Positions 36,764 through 44,708 of a stretch of DNA of 64,000 nucleotides are shown in pieces. Under the pieces are notes generated by a model, which searched no databases, was not told the DNA's origin, and was given only the letters and a program-made list of their open reading frames with translations. Source of the DNA: Oscillospiraceae bacterium (GTDB lineage Bacteria > Bacillota > Clostridia > Oscillospirales > Oscillospiraceae). The DNA lies in assembly GCA_022846095.1 (NCBI GenBank), contig AP025583.1, positions 3,993,279-4,057,278 of the forward strand. The letters run 5' to 3'. A program made the translations under genes and the position numbers. Each line of letters begins with the position of its first letter. Position 1 is the first letter of the stretch.

Positions 36764-37675
36764 TTAGTCCTTGAGGCGGGGGTCCATCGCGTCGCGCAGA
36801 CCGTCGCCCAGCAGGTTGAAGGACAGAGCGGTGAGCACGATGACGATACCGGGGATGATGCACATGTAGGGGTCGGCCCGGAGGAACTCGCGGGCCTCGG
36901 AGATCATGGCGCCCCACTCGGGGTTGGGGGGCTGGATGCCCATGCCCAGGTAGCTCAGGCTGGAGGCGGTGAGCATCAGGTTGGCCACGCCCTGGGTGGA
37001 GACCACGATGATGGGCCCCAGACAGTTGGGCAGAATCTCCTTGACAATGATCTTCAAATCGCTCATGCCGCAGGCCCGCGCCGCCTCCACGTACTCGGTG
37101 TCCACGATGCTCAGCACCGTGGAGCTCACCAATCGGCAGTTGCCCGGTATGGCGGCCACCGCCATGGCGACAATCAGACTGGTGGCGCTGGCCCCCATGG
37201 CCGCCACCACGCACAGGGCCAGCAGGGTCTCGGGGATGGCCATGAACATGTCGGTCAGGCGCATGATAACACTGTCGGTCACGCCGCCGAAGTAGGCCGC
37301 GACGGCGCCCAGCAGGCCGCCGATGATCATGCTCACGCCCATGGTGACGATGCCGATGGTCAGGGAGACCCGGGAGCCGTACACCATGCGGATGAAGATG
37401 TCCCGCCCGTACAGGTCGGTGCCGAACCAGTGCTGGAGCGAGGGCGGGTTGTTGCGGATTGCGAAGTCCTGGGCCGTCACCAGCCCCTGGTCGAACAGGA
37501 GGTTGGCGGTCACGGCCAGAATGATGATGATCGCCAGAAAAGCCAGGCTCACGACGCTGCTCTTGTTGCGCAGCAGCCTGCGCCAAATATCCTTGGCAGG
37601 GCTCTGCCTGCGCGCGGCCGCCACGGCCAGCGCGTCAAGGCGCTCCTGCTTGCGTTTTACCCACGGCAGATTCAT
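36764..37675 (-). CDS. Oligopeptide ABC transporter permease, DppC/OppC type
   Basis: A protein of 303 aa from ATG 37675 with AGGAGGG upstream; the longer frame to 37732 overlaps the upstream gene. It has six transmembrane helices with the N-terminal OppC-N segment (LLRNKSSVVSLAFLAIIIIL) and the permease EAA loop EYVEAARACGMSDLKIIVKE. HWFGTDLYGRDIFIRMVYGS is the DppC hallmark. It is the membrane partner of the DppB-type gene immediately before it in the operon. Confidence 0.94.
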   Translation of the reverse strand: MNLPWVKRKQERLDALAVAAARRQSPAKDIWRRLLRNKSSVVSLAFLAIIIILAVTANLLFDQGLVTAQDFAIRNNPPSLQHWFGTDLYGRDIFIRMVYGSRVSLTIGIVTMGVSMIIGGLLGAVAAYFGGVTDSVIMRLTDMFMAIPETLLALCVVAAMGASATSLIVAMAVAAIPGNCRLVSSTVLSIVDTEYVEAARACGMSDLKIIVKEILPNCLGPIIVVSTQGVANLMLTASSLSYLGMGIQPPNPEWGAMISEAREFLRADPYMCIIPGIVIVLTALSFNLLGDGLRDAMDPRLKD

Positions 37676-37688
37676 GTCCGCATCCCTC

Positions 37689-38621
37689 CTATTTCTGATA
37701 CTTTGCCTTGATGCGCGGATCGATGAACGCATAGACCAGATCCACGATCAGCATGATGACGGCAAAGAAGAAGGCCAGCAGCAGTACGCTCGCCAGCACG
37801 CTGGGGGTGTCCTTGGCCTTGATGGACAGCACGATGAGGGAGCCCAGGCCGGGCAGGTTGAAAACGCTCTCCGCGATGACCGAGCCGCCCAGGATGGCGC
37901 CGAAGGAGGAGCCGATGGTGGTGATGACGGGCAGCAGGGCGTTTTTCAGCGCGTGCTTGTACGTGACGATCTTGTCGGGCACGCCCTTGCTGCGGGCGGT
38001 GCGCACGTAGTCCTGGCGTATCTCCTCCAGCATGGTTGACCGCGTCATACGCAGGATTTTCGACCCGTAGGGCACGCCCACCGTAATTGTGGGCAGAATA
38101 TAGCTCTGCCAGGTGGCCACGCCGCCCGAGGGCAGCCACCCCAAATACAGCGCGAATATGAGTATCAGCAGCATGGCCAGCCAGAAGGTCGGCATGGCCA
38201 CCAGTATGGTTGAGGCCACCCGCAGGAAGCCGTCGGCGGGGGAGTACTGCTTCACGGCGGAGTACACGCCCAGGGGCAGGCCCATGACGGTGGCCAGAAT
38301 CATGCCCAGGAAGGCCACCTTGATGCTCACGGGCAGGCGGTTGAAGATCTCGTCAAAGACCGGCTTGCCCGTGCGGTAGGAGTTGCCGAAGTCCAGCTGG
38401 GTGAAGATCTTTGCGATATAGTCAAAAAACCGCTGCCAGAAGGGCAGGTTGAGCCCCAGCTGATCCCGCAGCTGCTGCCGCGCCTCCAGCGTGGAGTCCG
38501 GCCCCAGAATACGGACCGCCGGGTCGCCGGGCGTCAGGTTCATGATGGTAAAGATGATGAACGCCACGCCGATCAGAATTGGAATCAGGAGCAGAAGCCG
38601 TTTTGCGACATACTTTGTCAC
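37689..38621 (-). CDS. Oligopeptide ABC transporter permease, DppB/OppB type
   Basis: A protein of 310 aa, the first gene of the operon. It has about six transmembrane helices, with LLLIPILIGVAFIIFTIMNL at the start, and the DppB motif LTPGDPA. The EAA loop is RQDYVRTARSKGVPDKIVTYK. The start is GTG 38621 with GGAGGTG upstream. The roughly 118-nt leader carries a small hairpin (GGTAAC/GTTACC) close to the ribosome binding site. Expression starts at a promoter overlapped by a GntR-type operator. Confidence 0.94.
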   Translation of the reverse strand: MTKYVAKRLLLLIPILIGVAFIIFTIMNLTPGDPAVRILGPDSTLEARQQLRDQLGLNLPFWQRFFDYIAKIFTQLDFGNSYRTGKPVFDEIFNRLPVSIKVAFLGMILATVMGLPLGVYSAVKQYSPADGFLRVASTILVAMPTFWLAMLLILIFALYLGWLPSGGVATWQSYILPTITVGVPYGSKILRMTRSTMLEEIRQDYVRTARSKGVPDKIVTYKHALKNALLPVITTIGSSFGAILGGSVIAESVFNLPGLGSLIVLSIKAKDTPSVLASVLLLAFFFAVIMLIVDLVYAFIDPRIKAKYQK

Positions 38622-38745
38622 GCTTTACACACCTCCAACGTTCTGGTAACCCACGGTTACCGGGATAACACACAGTCCCCTTGCCTTTCTCACCTCTTGT
38701 CTACGGGTCGTTTGTACTATTTGGTTTTTTATTTGATATGATTAA

Positions 38746-38757
38746 ATTGTATACAAT
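38746..38757. promoter_or_regulatory. GntR-type operator ATTGTATACAAT at the opp promoter
   Basis: A perfect 12-bp palindrome identical to the core of the site at 39600-39615 in front of the GntR/FCD gene. FCD-type GntR proteins commonly bind TTGTATACAA-like sites. Confidence 0.8.
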
Positions 38758-38774
38758 CCATTCAGGATTGTCAA
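38746..38774 (-). promoter_or_regulatory. Promoter of the opp-pepD operon
   Basis: On the minus strand: -35 TTGACA (38774-38769), a 17-bp spacer and -10 TACAAT (38751-38746). The -10 is part of the palindrome ATTGTATACAAT (38746-38757), so binding there would block RNA polymerase. Confidence 0.8.
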
Positions 38775-38777
38775 CAA

Positions 38778-38795
38778 AATTCGACTGAATTCGAC
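38778..38795 (-). promoter_or_regulatory. Tandem Spo0A-box-like repeats upstream of the opp promoter
   Basis: On the minus strand: GTCGAATTCAGTCGAATT, two GTCGAATT units at a 10-bp pitch, 4 bp upstream of the -35. Each unit matches the TGNCGAA Spo0A box at six of seven positions. A near-identical pair occurs at 57152-57169. Confidence 0.5.
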
Positions 38796-38833
38796 GACGG
38801 ATTTCAGGCGCTACCCACAATGTGAACCCACAG

Positions 38834-38870
38834 AAAAAGCGCACATGCATCTGCATGTGCGCCTTTTTTT
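38834..38870. terminator. Bidirectional terminator downstream of the GntR gene
   Basis: An 11-bp perfect stem (38839-38849 with 38852-38862), preceded by A5 and followed by T7. On the minus strand it ends the GntR gene before the opp promoter. The 295-base gap between gntR and oppB otherwise holds only the promoter, operator and leader of opp. Confidence 0.85.
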
Positions 38871-38915
38871 AGGTTTTACAGGCTGTTCCGACACTGAAAC
38901 GGCGGGGGTGACCCG

Positions 38916-39566
38916 CTAATACGGCTTGTCCTTTTCCGAGTGGGTGTCCGCGATCCCCAGCCGGTTATCGGCCCACACGGCCTCCCGCGCCGCCCGCCCG
39001 TCCCCGCGCTTGAGCGCGTCCAGAATGGCGGTGTGGTTCACCAGCGAGCCCGAATTGTCCACGGAGCTGTCAAAAAACATCAGGTATACGCCGGATTTAT
39101 TGAACAGCTCGTTGAGATATTTTTCATAGTAGGGGTTTCCGGCCGCCTGAATGAATTCCCAGTGAAATTCCCGGTTCAGGCTCACATACTGTAGAATGGA
39201 AAAGTTCTTGCGCAGCTCCCGCTGCCGCTCCAGGTTCTCCTCCATGCGGGCCAGGCCCTCTCCGGTCATCCGCGCCGCCGCCAGGCGGATCGCCTCGCCC
39301 TCCAGCAGGCTGCGGGTCTCGTAGACCACGCGGATGTCCTCAATCGTGGGGCGGGCGACGAACGTGCCCCGGTTGGCGTGGGTGTCCACGAACCCCTCGT
39401 ACCTCAGCCGGGTCAGCGCCGTGCGTATGGAGGTCCTGCTCACCTGGGTTTCCCGCGCCAGCTCCTCCTCGACGATGCGGTTGCCGGGAAAGAGCTCTTT
39501 GGTGATAATCTGGCGCTTGACATGCTCATAGACCGCGTCCACGGGGCTGTTTCCTCGTGTTTTCAA
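38916..39566 (-). CDS. GntR family transcriptional regulator (FCD/FadR subfamily)
   Basis: A protein of 216 aa from TTG 39566, chosen because GGGAGGAG lies 8 bp upstream and the longer frame runs through its own operator. The N-terminal winged helix (about 7-72) contains LFPGNRIVEEELARETQVSR and the turn HANRGTFVARP. The FCD ligand domain (about 80-205) has metal-binding-type residues in REFHWEF and VNHTAIL. The same palindrome is present at its own promoter and at the opp-pepD promoter, so it probably represses both and is released by a peptide-derived or carboxylate effector. Confidence 0.9.
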   Translation of the reverse strand: MKTRGNSPVDAVYEHVKRQIITKELFPGNRIVEEELARETQVSRTSIRTALTRLRYEGFVDTHANRGTFVARPTIEDIRVVYETRSLLEGEAIRLAAARMTGEGLARMEENLERQRELRKNFSILQYVSLNREFHWEFIQAAGNPYYEKYLNELFNKSGVYLMFFDSSVDNSGSLVNHTAILDALKRGDGRAAREAVWADNRLGIADTHSEKDKPY

Positions 39567-39599
39567 TCGACTCGCTCCTCCCGGGAGTGCCGCGCAGGC

Positions 39600-39621
39600 A
39601 AATTGTATACAATTTATTATA
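39600..39621 (-). promoter_or_regulatory. Autoregulatory operator and -10 of the GntR gene
   Basis: The perfect 16-bp palindrome AAATTGTATACAATTT (39600-39615) directly follows a TATAAT -10 (39621-39616, minus strand) and covers the expected transcription start, the classic position for autorepression. The 357-base stretch between gntR and the ThrE-like gene holds this site, an orphan terminator and the ECF-type promoter. Confidence 0.8.
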
Positions 39622-39779
39622 ACACGGCGCAGAAAATATTGCACGCCTTTTTTCGCTCTTTTTGTGCGATTCTCCATGACGGTTTTTTGTCGCCCCTGTT
39701 TTCACCCGCTCCGGCAAACTGCCTGTATCCCGTTTGTAAATGCCGTAAAAATTTGTTATGTAAATTTCATTTTCCAGCG

Positions 39780-39808
39780 GGGCGGCGGTTGAAAGCCGCC
39801 CTTTTTTA
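39780..39808 (+). terminator. Orphan rho-independent terminator
   Basis: A GGGCGGC/GCCGCCC stem (39780-39786 with 39795-39801) followed by T6, oriented +. No + gene precedes it. It insulates the ECF-type promoter downstream or ends a small RNA. Confidence 0.7.
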
Positions 39809-39853
39809 TGAGATAATACGCTCGATCGGTTCTGCATGGCGCAGGCCGTCCAA

Positions 39854-39877
39854 AACTTTTTCCCCGTCTCCGCCGTC
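39854..39877 (+). promoter_or_regulatory. ECF-sigma-type promoter, copy 1 (AAC-N17-CGTC)
   Basis: AACTTTT at 39854 and CGTC at 39874-39877 with exactly 17 bp between AAC and CGTC. The outer context CCAA-AACTTTT and CGCCGTCCAA matches the promoter at 44709-44732. It lies 46 bp before the ThrE-like start codon. Confidence 0.7.
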
Positions 39878-39923
39878 CAACCGGTGTGCGGGCGGAGAAC
39901 CCGAAACGGAAGGCGGTGCGCGC

Positions 39924-40697
39924 TTGGAGCTGGACTACGATGCCCTTTTGGGCCTGGCGGCCGAGGTCGGCTACCGCCTGCAGGTGAGCGGGGCGGAGAT
40001 CTACCGGGTGGAGGAGTCCATGCAGCGCCTGCTCCAGGCCTACGGGCAGGCGGCCGGGCAGGTCTTCGTCATCCCAAACTGCATCATCGTCAGCCTGACC
40101 ACCCCGGCGGGCCACCCGGTGACCTGTGTGCGCCGCATCCCCTCCCACGGCACCGACATCTACCTGCTGGAGGCCGTCAACGGCCTGTGCCGCAGCTTGT
40201 GCGCGCAGACCCCGCCCCTGGACGAGGCCCGGGCCCGGATAGACGCCATCCTGGCCGGGCGGCGCTCCTTTTCCATGCCCATGCAGCTGCTGGGGTATTT
40301 CCTGGGCACCATGTTCTTCGGTATGCTCTTCGGCGGCACCCTGCGGGACGGAATTTGCAGCGGGATCTGCGGCGTGGCCCTGGGGGGCTGCCTCACCTTC
40401 ATGACCCGGCTGGGGGCCAACCTCTTTTTCAAGACCATCGCCGGGGGCGCGGTGTCCGCCCTGCTGGCCCTGCTGCTGACCTGGGCCGGCCTGGGGCAGA
40501 ACAGCGACTTCGTCATCATCGGCGCGCTGATGGCCCTGGTGCCCGGCCTCATTTTCACCAACGCCATCCGGGACATCATGGCGGGGGATATGGTGTCCGG
40601 CATCACCCGGACGGCGGAGGCCCTGCTCATCGGCGTGGCCATCGCCCTGGGCACCGGCTTCGTCCTCACGGCGGCCCGTATGCTGGGAGGGGTGTAG
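39924..40697 (+). CDS. Threonine/serine exporter-like protein, N-terminal half (DUF1212/ThrE)
   Basis: A protein of 257 aa from TTG 39924 with GGAAGG upstream. The soluble N-terminal part contains YRLQVSGAEIYRVEESMQRL, NCIIVSLTTPAGHPVTCVRR and the conserved HGTDIYLLEAVNGLCR. The C-terminal half has about five transmembrane helices (LGYFLGTMFFGMLFGG onward). This is the first half of a split ThrE system; the second half follows 1 bp later. Family members export threonine or serine, or small acids. It is the first gene after the ECF-type promoter. Confidence 0.88.
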   Translation: MELDYDALLGLAAEVGYRLQVSGAEIYRVEESMQRLLQAYGQAAGQVFVIPNCIIVSLTTPAGHPVTCVRRIPSHGTDIYLLEAVNGLCRSLCAQTPPLDEARARIDAILAGRRSFSMPMQLLGYFLGTMFFGMLFGGTLRDGICSGICGVALGGCLTFMTRLGANLFFKTIAGGAVSALLALLLTWAGLGQNSDFVIIGALMALVPGLIFTNAIRDIMAGDMVSGITRTAEALLIGVAIALGTGFVLTAARMLGGV

Positions 40698-40698
40698 T

Positions 40699-41172
40699 AT
40701 GGCGCTTGTCACCCACTATTTCCTGCCCTGCCTGTACGCCTTCATCGCCTGCCTGGGCTTCTCCCTGCTCTTCAACATCCACGGGAAGGGCATTGTAATC
40801 TGTTCCCTGGGGGGCGCGCTGGGCTGGCTGGTCTACCTGCTGGCCGAGCCGGTGTTCCACAACGACATCGCCCAGGCCCTGGTGGCCGCCCTGGCCCTGT
40901 CCGCCTTCTCCGAGGGCATGGCCCGGCTGCGCAAGTGCCCGGTCACCGCCTACGTGCTGGTCTCGGCCTTCCCGCTGGTGCCCGGCGCCGGCATCTACTA
41001 CACCATGGAGCACGCCGTCAACGGCGAGATGGACCTCTTCCTCTCCACCGGGATGCACACCCTGGGCCTGGCGGGGGCGCTGGCCCTGGGCATTCTGATG
41101 ATGGCCTCGGCGGTGCGGATGTGGAACAGCTACCACCGGCGGCGCCGCCTGCGGAAGGGAGAATCTGCCTGA
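40699..41172 (+). CDS. Threonine/serine exporter-like protein, C-terminal half (DUF3815/ThrE-2)
   Basis: A protein of 157 aa from ATG 40699 with GGGAGGGG upstream. It has about five transmembrane segments. SLLFNIHGKGIVICSLGGAL, YVLVSAFPLVPGAGIYYTM and LALGILMMASAVRMW match the ThrE second-half family. It is expected to pair with the preceding gene to form one exporter. Its stop overlaps the HAD start (TGATG). Confidence 0.88.
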   Translation: MALVTHYFLPCLYAFIACLGFSLLFNIHGKGIVICSLGGALGWLVYLLAEPVFHNDIAQALVAALALSAFSEGMARLRKCPVTAYVLVSAFPLVPGAGIYYTMEHAVNGEMDLFLSTGMHTLGLAGALALGILMMASAVRMWNSYHRRRRLRKGESA

Positions 41173-41861
41173 TGCCCCGATACGACTACGTGCTCTTCGA
41201 CGCGGACAACACCCTCTTCGACTTCGACCTGGCCGAGCGGCGGGCCCTGCGCCGCACGCTGGAGCGCCACGCCATCCCCGCCACGGCCGGGAACGAGGCC
41301 CTCTACGTGGAGATCAACGCCGCCCTCTGGCGGCGCTTCGACCGGGGGGAGGTCTCACGGGAGGCGCTGGTGGTGGAGCGCTTCGCCCGCTTCCTGGCCG
41401 CCGTGGGCTGCCCCGGCGACCCGGCGGCGGTCAACCTGGAGTACCTCACGTGCCTGGGGGAGGAGGGCTGCCTCCTGCCCGGGGCGGAGGAGCTTTGCCG
41501 CGCCCTGGCCCCGGTGTGCACCCTGGCCATCGTGACCAACGGGGTGGCCCTGGCCCAGCGGGGCCGCTTTTCCCGCTCCCCCCTGCGGGAGGTCATCCCC
41601 TGGCTCTTCATCTCGGAGGAGGTGGGCTGGCAGAAGCCCCAGCCCGAATTCTTCGAGGCGGTGCTGTCCGCCATGGCCATCCCCGACCGCCGCCGGGCCG
41701 TGGTGGTGGGGGACAACCTGATCTCCGACGTGGGGGGCGCGCTGGGCGCGGGGCTGGACGCGGTGTGGTACAATCCGCACCGCCTGCCGGGCGACCCCGC
41801 CATCCGCCCCACCCTGGAGGCAGCGGACTTCGATACCCTGCGCGCCTTCCTGCTGGCCTGA
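41172..41861 (+). CDS. HAD-superfamily hydrolase, YjjG type
   Basis: A protein of 229 aa. Motif I is DADNTLFDFD (nucleophile Asp10; Asp12), motif II is VTNG, motif III Lys is in GWQKPQPEFF, and motif IV is VVGDNLISDVGGA. The length, the FDFDLAE and the cap resemble YjjG (noncanonical pyrimidine nucleotide phosphatase/5'-nucleotidase). ATG 41172 overlaps the previous stop. Its place between an exporter and wall-modifying genes is unexplained; it could be a house-cleaning phosphatase carried along. Confidence 0.88.
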   Translation: MPRYDYVLFDADNTLFDFDLAERRALRRTLERHAIPATAGNEALYVEINAALWRRFDRGEVSREALVVERFARFLAAVGCPGDPAAVNLEYLTCLGEEGCLLPGAEELCRALAPVCTLAIVTNGVALAQRGRFSRSPLREVIPWLFISEEVGWQKPQPEFFEAVLSAMAIPDRRRAVVVGDNLISDVGGALGAGLDAVWYNPHRLPGDPAIRPTLEAADFDTLRAFLLA

Positions 41862-41909
41862 TGAAAAAGTCGATTTTTGTCCCATTTCCTGGAAACGAGG
41901 TGTCCCGCC

Positions 41910-42830
41910 TTGCCTGAACCCAACCACACACCCCAGCGCCTGGTCAAGCCCGCGCCCGGGCGCTTCCCCTGGAAGCCCCCGCTCTTTGCGGCGGCGGCGG
42001 TGGTCTGCCTGTGCCTGATCATGGCCCCCTCCATGGGCCGCACGGCCACGTCGGAGGTCCCCGGCCCCCAGCCCGCCCCCGCGCCCGAGCTGCTTGCCGC
42101 CACCCCCGCGCCGAAGCCGGCCCCGACGCCCACGCCCAGCCCCACCCCCGCGCCGGAGCCCACGCCCCAGCCCTACGACTACGCCCAACCCGTGCCCGCG
42201 GGGGAGGCGGCGGAGCTGTCATGGTTTGACGACGCGGTGTTCATCGGGGCCTCCCGCACCGACGGGCTGCGGCTCTACAGCGGCATCCAGGGGGCGGACT
42301 TCCTGTGCTACAAGGGGGTCACGGTGTTTAACGTGATGGACCGGGAGCGGCAGTACATCAAGCTGGACGGGAAGAAGTACAGCTTTCTGGACGCGCTCTC
42401 CCTCAAGCAGTACGCCAAGGTGTACATCTCCCTGGGCATCAACGAGCTGGGCTACTATGACGACGAGGGCTTCCGCGACGAGTACGCCGCCTTTCTGGAC
42501 GCGGTGCGGGAGATCCAGCCGGGCGCCCAGATCTACATCCAGCGGCTGATCCCGGTGAACCCCGAGAAATGCAAGTCCAGTAAGCAGGCCGACTGGCTGA
42601 CCAACGAGCGCATCGCGCTCTACAACGGCATCATCTCCCAGCTGGCGGAGGACAAGCAGGTCTACCTGCTGGACCCCGGCGAGGCCATGGTGGACGATCA
42701 GGGGGAGATGCCCTACGAGGCCACGGTGGACGGCCTGCACTTCAAACGGGAGTGGTACAAAAAGTGGCTGGACTACCTGCTGGCCCATACCGTAGCTTTG
42801 GAAGGAGTAAATTTAGATGATACGCAGTAA
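41910..42830 (+). CDS. Secreted/membrane-anchored SGNH-hydrolase-like protein, copy 1 (nucleophile block GAS)
   Basis: A protein of 306 aa from TTG 41910 with GAGGTG 7 bp upstream. There is an N-terminal membrane anchor (about 26-42), a Pro/Thr-rich linker (50-88) and an SGNH-like domain. Block I reads FIGASRTDGLRLYS, where the canonical Asp after Gly is Ala; block III is LGINELGYY; block V is DGLHFKREWYKKWLDYL with a conserved Asp-His. It is a paralogue of the gene at 44772. It overlaps the DUF4358 gene by 14 bp. It may act on acetyl or other acyl groups on wall polymers; activity is uncertain because block I is altered. Confidence 0.8.
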   Translation: MPEPNHTPQRLVKPAPGRFPWKPPLFAAAAVVCLCLIMAPSMGRTATSEVPGPQPAPAPELLAATPAPKPAPTPTPSPTPAPEPTPQPYDYAQPVPAGEAAELSWFDDAVFIGASRTDGLRLYSGIQGADFLCYKGVTVFNVMDRERQYIKLDGKKYSFLDALSLKQYAKVYISLGINELGYYDDEGFRDEYAAFLDAVREIQPGAQIYIQRLIPVNPEKCKSSKQADWLTNERIALYNGIISQLAEDKQVYLLDPGEAMVDDQGEMPYEATVDGLHFKREWYKKWLDYLLAHTVALEGVNLDDTQ

Positions 42831-43296
42831 ATTGACGGCCCGGTTCCTCCCCCTGGCGGCGGCGCTCTGCCTGCTGCTCTCCGCCTGCGGCGGCGGGGGG
42901 GACGCGGCCCCCTTCGACCCCGCGTCCGCCGCCCAGGCCCTGCGGGACTCGGGCGCATTTACCGAGGCGCTGGAGGAGACCGATCTGGACACCTCCTGTA
43001 TGCTCTACGGCCTGGACGCGGACACGGTGACCGGCAGCGCGGTCTACACCTCCCTCTCCGCCGGCGCGGAGGAGATCGCGGTGCTCACGCTGAAGGACAA
43101 GGCAGGCGCGGACGCGGCCCTGGCCGCGTTAAAGGCCCGCGTGGAGGACCAGACCGAGGCCCTGCGGGACTACCAGCCGGCGGAGGTCTCCAAGCTGGAG
43201 AACGCCATCGTGGAGCAGCGCGGGAACTCCGTGCTGCTGGCGGTGGCCGCCGACCACGACGCCGCCCAGGCGGCCGTGGACGCCCTGGGCAAGTAA
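42817..43296 (+). CDS. DUF4358 lipoprotein
   Basis: A protein of 159 aa. The lipobox LLSAC is at about residue 24. The domain has FTEALEETDLDTSCMLYGLD, VTGSAVYTSLSAGAEEIAVL and LENAIVEQRGNSVLLAVAAD. DUF4358 lipoproteins are frequent neighbours of SGNH and MBOAT acyl-transfer genes in Firmicutes, which supports a role with the preceding SGNH protein; the molecular function is unknown. Start ATG 42817 with AAGGAG upstream, inside the previous gene. Confidence 0.85.
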   Translation: MIRSKLTARFLPLAAALCLLLSACGGGGDAAPFDPASAAQALRDSGAFTEALEETDLDTSCMLYGLDADTVTGSAVYTSLSAGAEEIAVLTLKDKAGADAALAALKARVEDQTEALRDYQPAEVSKLENAIVEQRGNSVLLAVAADHDAAQAAVDALGK

Positions 43297-43306
43297 CATA
43301 CGAAGC

Positions 43307-43345
43307 AAACCCGCCGGGGAGGCATAGCCTCCCCGGCGGGTTTCA
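43307..43345 (+). terminator. Terminator of the ThrE-HAD-SGNH-DUF4358 operon
   Basis: A 17-bp perfect stem (43307-43323 with 43327-43343) with a 3-nt loop and a short T tract. Confidence 0.75.
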
Positions 43346-43358
43346 GTGTCAGGGCGAA

Positions 43359-43466
43359 CAAGGGGCGGCGGGGGCAAGCCCCCGCCCTACGTCATTGCGA
43401 GGGCCGCAGGAGCGTGGCAATCCGTCCCATCCCCGTACCGTAGGGGCGATTCACGAATCGCCCGTC
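43359..43466. repeat. Cluster of dispersed intergenic repeats
   Basis: Three adjacent palindromic motifs: GGCGGGGGC/GCCCCCGCC (about 43364-43387), GTCATTGCGAGG...GTGGCAATC (43390-43421) and GGGCGATTC/GAATCGCCC (about 43443-43463). The CATTGCGAGG...GTGGCAATC type is a widely scattered bacterial intergenic repeat. They fill the gap between the DUF4358 gene and the convergent XRE gene. Confidence 0.6.
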
Positions 43467-43510
43467 CACCATCGGCCGCCTTATCCCCCTAACCCGCATC
43501 TCTTTTCCAG

Positions 43511-44587
43511 CTATGCCCGCTCCGCCGCCGCGGCGCACCGGGCGCGGTAGCGGGCGATCAGCGCCCGGAAGTCCGGGGCGTGCCAGAGGAACTCGTACTT
43601 GGGATCGCTCTCCAGCGCCCGCAGCAGGGGCGGCAGCACCCACTGCGCCGGGTTTTGCCACGCCTTGGCGGGGATATGCCGGTACAGGTCGGTGGTCCAC
43701 GGCTCCCACGGTTTGAACACACAGGAGAGCATCTCCTCCAGCAGCGCCAGGGTGGCGGGCGCGTCCCGCCGGGCCCCCGCCTCCTCCAGGGAGGCGATGG
43801 CCCCCATATAGCCCCACAGCCCGAAGCGCTCCGCCGACTGCCGGGCCAGATCCGCCAGCCGCCCGGCCCGTTCCGGGTCGCCCTCCCGCCGGGCGATGCC
43901 GGACAGGGTGACGAGCTGGACGCAGATGTCGTTGGCCTCCCCCAGCAGCTTGCGCTCCAGCAGCGCCGCGGCCTCCTCCAGCTTGTCCTGCCGCAGCAGA
44001 AGGCTGGCCTGGAGCGTCCGCCTGTCGGCGGCGTTGGGCTCGGGCACCAGCGCCAGCAGCTCCCCGGCCCTGTCGTACTCCCCCCGCGCCGCATACTTGG
44101 AGGCCAGCATGAAGGCCGCGTTGGCGCGGATCTTGTCGTCGCCCGCCTCCAGCGCCCGCTCGTACAGGGCCAGCACCTGCGCCTCGTACCCCGCCTTTCC
44201 CGGCCCGTCCAGATCCGCCATCACCAGCGCGCCGTCCAGCGTCAGGGCGCAGGCGTGGATCAGCGCGCCGCAGGAGGGGTACTTGCGGAGCTGCTCCGCG
44301 GCCAGGGCGAAGCCCGCCGCCAGCCCCTCCCCCTTGGCCGCCGCCCCGATCCTTTGGCAGAAGCCCGCGATCTCCTGCTCGGACAGCTCCGCGTCAAAGC
44401 AGAGCAGGGTGTTCAAATCCACCCCCAGCAGCCGCGCCAGGGGGGAGATCAGGGAGAAGTCCGGGTAGGTGGCCCCCCGCTCCCACTTGTTCACCGCCGG
44501 GGCGGACACCCCCAGCAGGGCGGCCATCTGCTCCTGGGTCAGGCCCAGCCCCCGCCGCTTCTCCCGGATTACCGCGCCAATCGGCAT
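43511..44587 (-). CDS. XRE family regulator with C-terminal TPR-like repeats
   Basis: A protein of 358 aa from ATG 44587 with GGAAG upstream. The N-terminal HTH (6-60) is REKRRGLGLTQEQMAALLGV, SAPAVNKWERG and LLGVDLNTLL. The remaining 290 residues are alpha-helical, Ala/Leu-rich and repeat-like (for example YEAQVLALYERALEAGDDKI, LLLRQDKLEEAAALLERKLL), consistent with TPR units as in RRNPP-type peptide-sensing regulators. It is transcribed convergently to the SGNH operon and divergently from the SigV operon. The target is unknown. Confidence 0.85.
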   Translation of the reverse strand: MPIGAVIREKRRGLGLTQEQMAALLGVSAPAVNKWERGATYPDFSLISPLARLLGVDLNTLLCFDAELSEQEIAGFCQRIGAAAKGEGLAAGFALAAEQLRKYPSCGALIHACALTLDGALVMADLDGPGKAGYEAQVLALYERALEAGDDKIRANAAFMLASKYAARGEYDRAGELLALVPEPNAADRRTLQASLLLRQDKLEEAAALLERKLLGEANDICVQLVTLSGIARREGDPERAGRLADLARQSAERFGLWGYMGAIASLEEAGARRDAPATLALLEEMLSCVFKPWEPWTTDLYRHIPAKAWQNPAQWVLPPLLRALESDPKYEFLWHAPDFRALIARYRARCAAAAERA

Positions 44588-44708
44588 AGCGTCCACTTCC
44601 TTTCTCTGTCCCTATTCTATCAGACATGGCCCCGCCGCACAATTGAGCGGTGGTTCACCCCGGGCGCCGCAATATTCCTGCCGGTTAATTTTTTTCGCGC
44701 TTGTCCAC

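Noticed and set aside
43359-43466. Possible CRISPR array in the repeat-rich DUF4358-XRE gap
   Set aside because: The repeats are three different palindromes, each present once, with no regular spacers and no cas genes nearby.
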